Positions 52,121 to 63,573 of a stretch of DNA of 64,000 bases are shown here, piece after piece. The number at the start of each line of letters is the position of its first letter. The first letter of the stretch is position 1. Origin of the DNA: Undaria pinnatifida. Lineage: Eukaryota; Sar; Phaeophyceae; Laminariales; Alariaceae. Both the position numbers and the translations under genes were made by a program. The DNA is taken from NCBI GenBank assembly GCA_012845835.1, contig JABAKD010000002.1, positions 1,798,001 through 1,862,000 of the forward strand, read 5' to 3'. Below the pieces are notes generated by a model. That model ran no database searches and was not told where the DNA came from. It saw nothing but the letters and a program-made list of their open reading frames with translations.

Positions 52121-53556
52121 TATCTAGAGCGGAGCTCGGCAAGCGCACCACGGCCGAAGCGACGTTATGTGTGGTGGTGATGTTGGTGGTGCGGCTTTGA
52201 AGGACATTCTCCCCCTCCTCGTGGACACCAAGCCCATGATGAGCAGGTTCAATCTCCAACCAACCAAACCAGTCCAACAATCCTCAAAGCCAAAACCATG
52301 AGAGACCTGCCACGTGACAAATCAACCAAGCGTTCAGCAGCTTCTCGACGGCACTCCATCTGTCATATTTTTTCACCGTCTTGCCGCGGATGGGGCAAAA
52401 TAAAGCTCAAGCTCACCACACGTCCACGTATTTTCATACATGTGTGTCAACATAATTCAATTGCATTCGCAATCCAGCGGTAGCGGGCGTATCCTTCAGT
52501 TCCCGTGGTAATCAACCAAGCGGTCTGCAGCGTCTCGACGGTAAATCACACTTCGGAAGCAGCTTGTTTTTTTTTTCCCCGATCACGGAATCGACCAACC
52601 AATCAGCCAAAAAATCAGCCAACCAACCAGGCAATCAAATCGGTCGACAACACCTTCCCAGGCGAATCACAAATCATGGGTCATGATCCGATCCGCTGAT
52701 CGGGTCACGAACTTGTTAAAATCTCGCGGATCGAGTCAGGACATGGTTCGAATCTCACCGGTGGGGGCGGGTCGGGTCAGCAGTTCTTCAACCCTCACCG
52801 GTCGGGCCGGGTCATCTCGGCCCGTGAACAGCCCTGAAAACCTTCCCATCCACAAATTGGTCCAACAATACACTAGGGAGCTTGCAACTTCTCAACGTTT
52901 GTTGGGTGTCAGAAAAAAATCTAAAAATAGTACTAAAAAACGACGAAATGTCACGACACGACACAAGGCCATCCGAACAACCCCACGAAAAAAAACAGGT
53001 AAGTAAGCAACAACAAAAAAAAAACAAAAAAAATGGTACAAAGGAAAAAATGCTTTTCTTGAATCATTTTTTTTAGCTCCTGTTTTCGTGGGTTGGGTTG
53101 GGTTTCCCTTGGACTGACTGTGACATTCGACGGTTTCAATACAAATAGTACATGTTTTCCTTTCCCCGACGCCTACGCAACCAAAGTTGAAAAAAATCGA
53201 CTAAAACTAAGGTAGGGGGCGGTGTTAATACCCCCGTCTCCGCTACCGGATCTGAGCCATTCCACTAATCACCTCATACCTGACTCGCAAACAGATTTTA
53301 GGTGATTTCCTTGGCGCAGCGCAGCTAACCAATCCCTTGCAGATTCACATCGCAAAACGAAACAAGAAAAAAAACGCCAAGGCTTAAGGCCGCCGTTGAA
53401 CAAGGGGTCGTTCGCGCGAGTAACCCCGAGCCGCTGCAAAAAAAAAAAAACGCCTCCATACTCATCCCATACTGATCCGCCTACCGTAGCCTTGGTGATT
53501 TATCGCAAACATCCTAAGTCTCCAACTTAATCGCGAGCTACGTCTTCGGCCAAGTC
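52121..53556. other. region downstream of gene C
   Basis: It includes one more CAACCAAT patch (52590-52650), GGGTC array 5, and A-rich sequence 52900-53070 with an inverted pair around 52978-53100 (CCCACGAAAA and TTTTCGTGGG). Frames at 52047-52280 (minus) have no family. The polyadenylation signal of gene C would lie just below 53557 but no clear one was identified. Confidence 0.4.
52682..52835 (+). repeat. GGGTC minisatellite, array 5 (short, diverged)
   Basis: It is entered by GGGTCATGATCCGATCCG and exits through GGCCCGTGAACAGCCCTG, the same boundary motifs as the other four arrays, with about three units between. Confidence 0.7.
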
Positions 53557-53708
53557 TCACGCCTTCTGCAGCTTTTCTACGGCGGTTCGAAGAAGTTTCT
53601 TCTTGTAACCAATGACAGGCTCCATGACTTCCTTCCCACCCTTGTAGAACCGGAACGCCGGTAGCGCTTGAACTCCCAAATCCGCCGAAAGTTCAGACAA
53701 CGATTCCT
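53557..53708 (-). CDS. gene C exon (last): thioredoxin C-terminal half
   Basis: The acceptor is GTATTTCAG. It encodes [18 protein letters not shown], with the cis-Pro that faces the redox site, then [20 protein letters not shown] and a short helix to the stop TGA at 53557-53559. The two leading bases complete a Glu codon with the G from the preceding exon. Confidence 0.85.
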
Positions 53709-56700
53709 CTGAAATACAAGGATGGGAAGGGCGGAGGGGGGTATACATTTCATGCAGAGGGGAGGGGGTGTACTCATTCCATGCATAGCCGGTGGGGTTT
53801 AATCATGCATAGCCGCACTCTAGAAGGGGTGAGTATAAATTTAGAGGGGGGGGGGGGGCAAAGGATGGCGAGGGGGGGAGGTTAGCAAAACCGCCCACAC
53901 GCTATCGAAGAGTCACACACAGCGAACAAAGATGAGATTCGATTAAAGCCTCGATCTCACAGCTCAAGTGTGTTCATGTTCTACTTTTGTTCATAAAAAC
54001 ATCCATGGCCTGCAGAACATTGCAAAATAGGTTAAAAAAAACGCCTAAAACAAAAACAAACGCGAAACTGGGCGAACCCCCCCCCCCCCCCCCCCCCCCG
54101 GCTCAAACAAGCTTAACTTCGGGGTGTAGAAGGTACAGTGCCCCAAGAGGCCAACAACAAAATTAATAAGAGCGTACTATTAATATTAAGCTTGGTTCAC
54201 GTTAAAAGCTCGAAATTATCTCCCCCCCACGAATGCCGCTTGCAATATCTATAGTCAAAGGGTAAATATTTGGTATCATACTGGCCCCCATGACCAATGG
54301 AAGAGGGTGAGATGAACAGTTTGTCTTTGAACGGCCTCGGGCTGTCTCTAGCTAGGAGAGAAACTCATATCGGCCGATGACAGGCCTTCATTTTTTACAA
54401 CAATATTCAGGCTTTTTCCAAGCGGGGGCGAAAAACACATTTGCGCCGCATTTAGCACAAACCGGTTGGAGGTACTCCAAGGCATGTCTGAAGAAATATT
54501 CGCGCAAAAAAACGAAGAGCTGACCTGCCTAATGTTCAACATTAAGCAGGATCTAGCGAAAAAAACGGATCCTACACTGAAACCAAGTCATTTGAAAGAA
54601 ATAAAGTATCTCATTCATGTTTGCGACACAAAGGTCGACATGTCGACGCCGTTTTTTAGATATAGATCCTGAAATTTGCACACGTGTTTTACATGCCCAT
54701 CCCGAGGCCTGACCTCCGGAGGTTCTTCTTTTTTTTTTGCCGAAATATTTTGGCTTAAGATGGTCCAAAATTTCCAAAAAATCTCAACTGACAAAAAATC
54801 AGGCACAAGAAAAAAAAAAACGACATGTGAGGTCTTCGCATGGGCCCACAGAAGACGTGCGAAATTTCACGGTCTACATCGAAAAAAACGGCGCAGACAT
54901 TCGCCGGGGAATTAATTTCGGGTTTTTAACTTGAACCAGCCTGCCAGCATACCTGAGGTAAACGAAAATGCCCGCCAAAAAGCAAACAAAAAAACGAAAC
55001 GAAACGAAACCGCGTGGGTACCTGTGGTATCGAACTTGGCGAACGTGATCTCCCCAAACTCCTCGCTCAAGTCTTTAACGAATGGCATCATCTGCCTGCA
55101 CTTGCCGCAGTGGGGAGCCACGACTTTTTTTTGTGTCAGGGGGGGCGGAGGAAGGCGGGGGGGGGAGGCGGGGGGTCAGATGGGCATGAAAGGAGGCCGA
55201 GCTGGGGCGGGGGGTGACACATACCAGCTCAATACAGTGAACAGGCGTGAAGCACACGCGACGAGACGGTAAACCAAGCAAGAATAGAGCGAAATTGTTC
55301 AAGTTTGGGCTCTTCTGTTGGGTGCGTTGTAGGGGAGGGTCGTGATCAAAATAATCAACCAATCAAATCGATCAACCAACCAACCACCCAACCAACCAAC
55401 CAACCAACCAACCAATCAATCAATCAATCAAATCAATCAATCAAAAAATCAATCAAATCAATCAATCAAAAAAATCAATCAATCAACGCAAGTAATCGTG
55501 CAATCAACCAAAGCAAACAATCGCGCAATCAAGCTTTCAACCATCAACCAATCAAATGCCTCAGCCAACGAGATGACATCCTCAACCAATTCATCAAAGC
55601 AACCCTCTCTCTTCCTTCCTTCCTCGGAAAAAGAAAAAACAATGCAATCCATCCTTCCTTCCCTCGAAAAAACAACAAATAAGCAATCCTTCCTACGAAA
55701 AATAAATGAATAAACAACTCCTTCGAAAAAAAACATCAAAAAACATCGTTCCTTCGAAAAGACGTAAATCAACAATCCATCCTTCCATTTTTTCTCTCCC
55801 CTTCACTCACAATCAACGACAGCCGACGATTCCGAGGTTGCATCCTTGAATTTCTTGGGGGGGGGAAACATAACTTGAAAAAAATCCTTCCTTTGAAAAA
55901 ACAATCCTTCCTCCCTTCCTTCGCAAATACCACAAGTCAACAATCCTTCCTTCGTTCCTTCTTTTCTCTCTCCCCTTGATTCACAACCAACGACAGCCAA
56001 CGAGTCCGAGGCAACCTCCTTAAATTCCTTGGGGGTAAAAGAAAATTATAACAAGGCGTTCATTTCTTCCTTCGAAAAAAAAAAACATCGAAAAAAAATC
56101 GTTCCTTCGAAAAAAAACACAAATTAGCAACCCTTCCTTCGTGCCTCCCTTCTCTTATCTCTCCCCTTGACTCACAATCAACGACAGCCATGGATTCCGA
56201 GGTGACATCCTTGAATTCCTTGGGGGAGCCGATCACCACCATCTTGTCACCCGCCTGACCAGCATCACAAGCCACCACGTCAAACGGAAGGCGAGTGGCG
56301 GAAGGGGGGGGATTGGAGGGGGGGGAAGAGGACGACGACGACGACGGGGGGGAGTGGGGAGGGGGGGGGGGGGAAGGGGGGCAACGGATGGGACGGGGTG
56401 AACTAAACTTCATTCCCCGCCGACGTCTTCACGACTCTACAACTGGAAGCCCGTTTTGGGGGACAAGTTACTTGGAACTACCGTGTATGACAGGGTAAAA
56501 CACTCCCTGGGACGAAAAGCTGAGTCGGTTTCCTCCTTAACCAGCGCGACACGAATAACAACGGCGACGGCCTTGGGAGGATGTCGTCTAGATCTTTCCG
56601 TAGACAGACGTGTCGCTCGGCGTTTAGCCTCTACCGGCCGTGGAGAAATCGGCATACAGAACTAGTCCGAGGGGGTGTGCTATCCACCGTCACATACGGT

Positions 56701-59700
56701 AGTAGTAGGAGAGGTGCTCCGTCTCGAAAGGGATGCGTGGTCATTGCTCAAAGGACTTGAGGCACGCAACAAACGACTACGCCCCCCCCCATCCTCCACC
56801 CCTGGTTGGCTACAACCCGACGTGCTCCGTCCCGGCTTTGTAGCGATGAGGGGGTTAACCGTCAAAAACTACGGCCGTGCCTGAACGTTGCTAATGAGGA
56901 CACCCCCGCCGCCGCCTTCTGACCACCTAACGCCTTAAAACTGCGGCTGTGCATGCCACACGAGTACACCCTGCCTCCCCGTTCTCACCGCCTTACGTCT
57001 TAAGACTATGGCCGTGCATGACATGATAATCCGCACCCCGCCCCCCTTCTCAACCGCCGAAGGTCTGACAAATACGGCCATGCATGACATGATTATCCTC
57101 CTCCCCCTCCCCCACGCCGAAGGTCCTAAGACTACCACGCATGATACGGGTTTCCGCCCCCACCTCCCCACCGGAGTGGCCGCACCAGAAACAAAATATA
57201 ACTCATTGGTGCTGCCATCCATAAGCAAGAAAGTCGGCACAAGGTGCCCAAGTCCGTCTTACGAGCGGTTCCCGGGAGGATGCAGCCCACCCTTCATGCG
57301 ACTCGCCGAACACCTCACGGCGCTTAGCGCTTGGTGCAAGCAACGTCTGCCTGGTTGGCGAAAACCCGACGTGCTCCGTCCCGGCAAATTAGGGATGCGA
57401 GGGTCTATGGTCATACGACTACGGTCATGCACAAACTGAGTACCCCCCTCCCCCCCCCCCCCCCCCCCCCCATCCCCACCGCCTTACGCCTCAAGACTAC
57501 AGCTATGCATGACCTCATTACCCTCCCCCCATCATCCTTCCTCACCTGAAGGGGATCCTCCTCGCTTTCCGTGGCGCCAGACGAGAAGTATTCCATCGAC
57601 GCGTCAAGGCCAGGCTTCATCGACTTGTCCCCGGGTTTCCATCCGGCGGGGCATACCTGGTGGCAACCGGCGCGCGCATCACACGGGGGGGATTAAATAG
57701 GATGTCAACAATAGCCAAAAAAAAAAAAACGGGAAAAGCGACGGAAAAAAGAAAAGGAAACAATTTACCGCAACCACAGCAATAAACAGCCGCGAAACGC
57801 CGTGAAAACGAATACGAAAACGAAAACGAAAACGAAGCAGGAAAAAAATGAAAAATGCGGGGCAACCCGACCGCGAGTGCGAATTGGAATATGAAACAGA
57901 AACGGAAGCGAAGTAGTAATAGCTCCCCCAAACGGGAAATTATTATAAAAACGAATATCGAAAGGAAGGGTAAAGAATCGAGCTCTCTCCCACCTCCCTG
58001 TGCTTGTCGAGGAACTGCACATGAAAAAGAAAAATGAACATGGCACGAAAATGAAAGCGAAAGCGAAAACGAAGACGAAAAGGCATAGGGGCCTAGCAGC
58101 GACGCAGCAATAGATAGCTCCCCCATTTTACCTCCCGGTGCTTGTCGAGGAACCACAGTAAAAAAGAAAACGAAGACGAAATAAAAACGAGTAAGAAACC
58201 GAAAATGAAAATGGACACGACGAAAAACGAAAATGAAATCGAAAATGAGAAAGAAACCGAAAATAAAAATGAACACGAACGAGAAAGAGTAATAAAAATG
58301 AAAACAAAAATAAACAAGAAAAAACGAACGCGAACACGAACACGAACAAGATCGAACTAAAAACCAAAACGAAATTGATCAAAATGTGAACAAAAAAGAA
58401 GCGCAATCTGGACGCGAGAGCCCCTTCTCCCACCTCCCCACACATGTCAAGGAACAACGGCACGTGAACGTGAACACGACAACGAAAAAATGAAAACTAA
58501 CACGGAAACGAAAACGAAAATTAACCCGAAGATAAAAAGAGGAAAACGAACACGAACACGAAAACGAGAATGAAAATGACAAACCACGCCGTGCAACATC
58601 AAAAAGCGGGAATTCCTCACCTCCCCGTGCTTGTCGAGGAACTGGTGGGCCTGAATGAGCCGAAGGGTCTCGTCCACGTCACGGCCAATGCCGAGGTTGT
58701 TGATCGTCACCTGAAGAAAAAATGGGAAAAAATCAAAGTAACACAACGCTTCTTCGTAATGTAACACGAGACCAGTAGTTTTGGGCGCAACCAGCGATGT
58801 CACCTCGCCTAGCGGACAAATAACTAGCACGCCACAATTTTCAGGCCCATGTTGGAACGACCAGAAAAACGCCGTCCACGATCTTACTAAGCGACTACAA
58901 TAGGAAGAGCGTTGTAGCAGTCCGTACAAACACCAGCGAGCTCCTCGCGTTTCGAGTTACTCGCGTGTGGTGCAGCTCTTCACATTGCAAGTCGGAGACG
59001 CATAACCTACCCAGGGAACAAATCGACCCTTTCTTTCAAAAATAAAATCTCCATCGAAGAAGGAAGGAACGGGGTTAGTGTGTCGAAACAAAACGGTGGA
59101 GAGCGGGGAGGGGCGCGGAGTAGACTCAAGTAGCCTTATCGGTTCGATTTGTTCCGTCCACGTGCCTCAAGACACCGTGGCGGTGCGCCTATTCCACGCA
59201 TAGCCGTAGTCTTAAAAGGCCATGGACCCTCGCATCCCCGCAATAACGCCAGAAGGTCGGGTTTCCACCGGCCAGCCAAGAACTCGCGTGGAGCAAGCGC
59301 GAAGCGCCGTGAGGTGCTCGGCGAGTCTCATGAAGGGTGAACTGCACCCTACCAAGCACCACTTGTGAGGTGGGGATGGAAAATGAAGAAGCCCCTCAGA
59401 GCTGCCCCCAGCGTAAGTATGAAAACCCACTAGACGCGTGCTACGATAGAGGTGACGATAAAAGAGATGGCAGATAGAGGTGGCATTGTTTGCTGAAAGT
59501 AATTCTGGCTGACGGCTGCACGTTCTTTTTTTTCTTTTTCGCTCATCCCATCTACCATCATCTTCGCACTTTTTTTTTTTCTCTCTTTCTCCCTACCCAG
59601 ACGCAACTCCGATCCAAGATCAGCAAGCAGGCTCTGCGGCTACACATTATTTTTTTCATTTTCGCTTATCCCATCTACCATCATCTTCGCACTTTTTTTT

Positions 59701-62700
59701 TCTCTTCCTCCCTCCCTATAGACGTAACTCCGATCCACGGTCACTAAGAAGGCTCTTATCTCCTCTCCTCCCTCCCCGCTGTCTTCATTTTTATCGGAAA
59801 GAAACGTCAGCCCGTCCTTCTCTCGTCGACTCGCATCGAATTGCGAGCACTACCCAACCTTGTGTCATACGTTCCATATCTAGGACATTCGTCTATTGAT
59901 CGGGCTGCGCCTTCATCCATTGCTCCTCGAAGTCAGTGCACGGATGCGGTAAAGAGAAACGCACACGAGGAGCCAAAAAACAAAAAAGGGGTGCCACCTC
60001 GGCGTGTCTTAACGAGATATCGTAGGGGACGCTATGACACTACCCAACACCGTCGGAAAGTCTCGTACCATACGTTCTATGCCAATAGGCCGCTCGTCGC
60101 CTTATCCATTCGGGTGCGCTTTCATTCATTTCTCCTCCAACGCAGTGGACGGACGTGGCAGAGAGACACTAACACAAGGAACTCAACAACTACAAGGTGC
60201 TACGTGCGGTAGACGCGTGAGACCACGATAGCGAGGTACCACTGTTTTGGTGAGGGGGGAGGGGGGGGGGAGAATGAGTGACTGGCGGTGTCTTCAGGCA
60301 ACATGGCATTCGAGTTTTGCCCCAAAATTCGTTGTCAACCTCAATAGGCCATGAGAGTGTTTCATCACAAAGGCACTTTTCTTCATTTTCTTCTCTTTTT
60401 TCGAGTTTTGTCTTTAGGTTATGCGTAGAGACCTCTCTCAAGTCAGGCCATGACGAAAAATTAGGCTACATGCTATTAGTACCATTACTGTTAACTGTAC
60501 CACTAGTAGCCCATGTCCTACCCCTAAGAGCCAACACCAGTCCGAGAAAAACAAAAATAAAAATCCACGTGAAAAATGACAAACACAAGCTCGGCGTGGA
60601 ATCGAGGCCATGCGGTACCGCTGACCGTAGACCCCAAGGCCCGCTGATATCCGTACCTCCTTGCAGATACATCAAAGGGTTGAACCATCTACTGGATGAC
60701 CCGGGGGGTGCTCTTTATCATCCCCCCTCCTAATATCGCAGAGTTTTCCACATTTTTTAAGCGCTGTTCATATCAAGGCTATACTTATTGTCGGGCCCGT
60801 AAAATCAAACACCAGACGTCGATCCAAAAAAACGCGCCCCTCGAATACAAAAGACCCATCACCCCGGAAGACTAGCGTGCGATACGTACGACGTTTCTGG
60901 AGTTTATCTGTCAAAAAGTGTACGAGTAAACACGTAAAATTCGATGAAAATCGACGAGCATAAAAAAAAGGGGAAAAGTGGTGATGCTGCAATGAACCCT
61001 GCGCGCGATCGAAATAAAGGCATGTACCGGGGGGGGGGAAGGGAAGACGCCTGTCACCATGGCTTGCTCGAAAGGTTGGTGAGGCCAAAAATCTTACGGG
61101 TTGAGCTGCAGAGGAAAGACGACGATGAAATACAAATACAAAACAAATAAATGCAAATAACTATGGGTAACTCCGCCAATTCCAACTGCAATGTACTACA
61201 ACAGCTATCAATAGCCCAATAAAAACTAGTTGGGGACTTCCTATTGGCACACCAATGGTACTACTAGTCAGCAAGCTCATGAACCTAACATGTTTTACTC
61301 AAGAAGAATGGCGACAGCCGCTGGCGCAATGTAAAAAAACTCGACGTTATTCACCCACTTGTTCCAAGACCCCGTGGGGGTTGATAATGAACAGGCCCCT
61401 AAGCGCTATCCCCAGCGAAGGAATCAGAACTCCGTAGTCCGCAGAAATTTCCTTGGTCGGGTCGGCAACCAGCGGGATCCTGGAACAATGTCCCCCCCCA
61501 ACGAAAACAACGTAAAACAGATGGACAGACAGACAGAGAGACAGATAGTCAGGCAAACAAGCAAACAGACCAACAGACAGAAAAAACAAATCCGAGCAGT
61601 CGGTGAGAGCGACCCCCGTATGATAGCACATGTCTTTTGTGGGTGTCGTTTGTCGCTACGCTCGTGCCAACCATACCTGTCTTGGTACTGGTTTGGTAGC
61701 GGTTGTGACATGTGGGCATGGTTTGTGGACTTGGTATCGCGATCTACGGTCATGGTGGCGTGTGCGTTCGGTAGGTTAATACTTGTTATAGGGTTTGGTC
61801 TGTACCTTTTGGTTGTTCTTGAGGCTGCGGCGGCGGCGACAGTAGCACACAGTGGGTGGAGTTTGTGTGTTGCTGCGATTGCTGGTGAGTGCACAACTGA
61901 AGATAGAGGTAGCGGTAGTGCTTGTCGTTTGTGGGCGTGTTTTTGACGTTGCGGTTCTGGTCATGGCAGTTGGGTACGGTTTTGTCTGAATGACGGACGC
62001 ATTCTACGATAGAGGCGCTGCACCAACCATTGTTCTTCCTTCAAGATTTCCTCAGTTTGGGAGCTCAAGACCTCTCCCAAAAACCAATTTGGAGAGGAAT
62101 AAAACTGCTGCATACCGGATGAAAAATCCCACGGTCTAGGTACACAACGACAAACATGCGAGAAAAATGGGCTATTATTTTTTTTTTCCCGACCCTTTGG
62201 GGTTAAGGAACCCCGTCACTCACAAAAAAAAAAAACGTATTTTAACGTGCATGTTCTTGAGGCTGCTGCCACGGTGGCAAAACAAGAGTGGTCGCGGTTG
62301 GTGCGCATGGTTTGTTGCTGCACGATTGTGGCAGTGTTACTGGTTGTGGTTTGGCTTGTGTCGACACGGCCACAGGTCGCGGCAGCTTGTGCTGAGGTAG
62401 GGATATAGCAGCAACGTTGTTCCGACGACCGAGTTAAATCGAGACAGGACACATACGTGAAAGTACGGTGAGAGTATGCTTCACGTTTCCCCAATAGCCG
62501 GAGCTTAACAAAAACAGGAGTGTTTTTTTGTGGTTTGGTGCTCTTGCCTCATGTGTCCCAGCCCCCCCCTCTTCCGCGGGTGCCTGGTCCAGGCCAGGTG
62601 GCTGTCTTCCGTGTCGGTAGAGATAGCCAGCACCTGATAACGATCACGAAGTATACCAGTACAACAACGCGTACAGAAGACCATGATCTTAAAGGGACAG

Positions 62701-63533
62701 ATCATGATCTATCTGACCTGGATCGTACACATCAGTGAATGGGTTAGGATACGTGTCCAAACTGCTTACCAGGTACATTCCACAGACCACCACGGAGAAA
62801 TGGTGAGCAGGTCACAAAAATGATCTAGTCTAGGCCAGCTGGCTATCCTCTGCGTCGGTAGAGATGTCCAACACCAAAAATAGTTCAAAAATAGGGACCG
62901 AAATAATCGATGTTGGGAGCGACTGAAGGCTCCTATGGCTTCTAGTGTACACAGTGCAAAACACAAGACCTGTGAGTGGGCACGACCTTCAAGTCACCAA
63001 CTAGACATTAGTAGGACTAATAGTTAGTAGCTTCCCCAAGATGCCGACTATCCGACTTATTCGGTTTCCATGCTTGCAGGAAGGATTGATTAACGCGGGA
63101 TGAACTTTTTCCTTTTTGGGTGCCCCCTCCCCGGCTGGGGGGAAGCTAACTTGGCTCGCTTCGCACTGCTGACTCAAGTCGGCAAGTCGGCTGGCCATCA
63201 GCTGGGTTCGCCGGTGGACTTGCCGACTAAACTCAGTTCGTCGGCTAACGACGCCTCAAATGTTGCCCACTCACAGCCCTAGTGGACACAGAGGGACCCT
63301 TATTCTGTCTGAACCCGAAGCCGAAGCCGGGTGTACGACCGAAGTTCTGCGAGCGCCGACCGAAGGTCATTAAATAAAATTATTCTAACAACGTCAGCTG
63401 TGAGTTCGGCAAATATAGGGTCGACGCTCATCTTTGCAAGCTGCATGATACACCGGTCGCCTTTTTAAAGTAAATTTTCATGAGTCAAAGCCTCAACCGA
63501 TGGTAATAATGGACGTTAAGCCTGCAATGAACC

Positions 63534-63573
<40 letters not shown>

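Larger units (their letters stand above)
55124..56175. other. gene C intron with CAAC/CAAT array and two partial exon copies
   Basis: It contains G-rich sequence (55138-55215), a CAAC/CAAT/CAAA array (55345-55560), TTCCTTCC/GAAAAAA-rich sequence, and two diverged copies of the end of the neighbouring exon (55800-55860, 55980-56030). Confidence 0.7.
58711..61358. other. gene C intron (2.6 kb)
   Basis: It contains a dispersed-family copy (59185-59420), a tandemly doubled pyrimidine-rich repeat (59514-59760) and the GATGAAAATCGACGAGCA repeat (60942-61110). A minus frame at 60190-60441 has no match and is not called. Confidence 0.5.

Noticed and set aside
57617-58463. Phe/Ser-rich minus-strand ORFs up to 219 codons
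   Set aside because: Low-complexity translation of the AACGAA purine array in a gene C intron; only the short exon at 57546-57656, in another frame, is real.
60190-60441. Minus-strand frame [20 protein letters not shown]
   Set aside because: It lies within a gene C intron; adding it would interrupt a peroxiredoxin sequence that is already colinear with the family.
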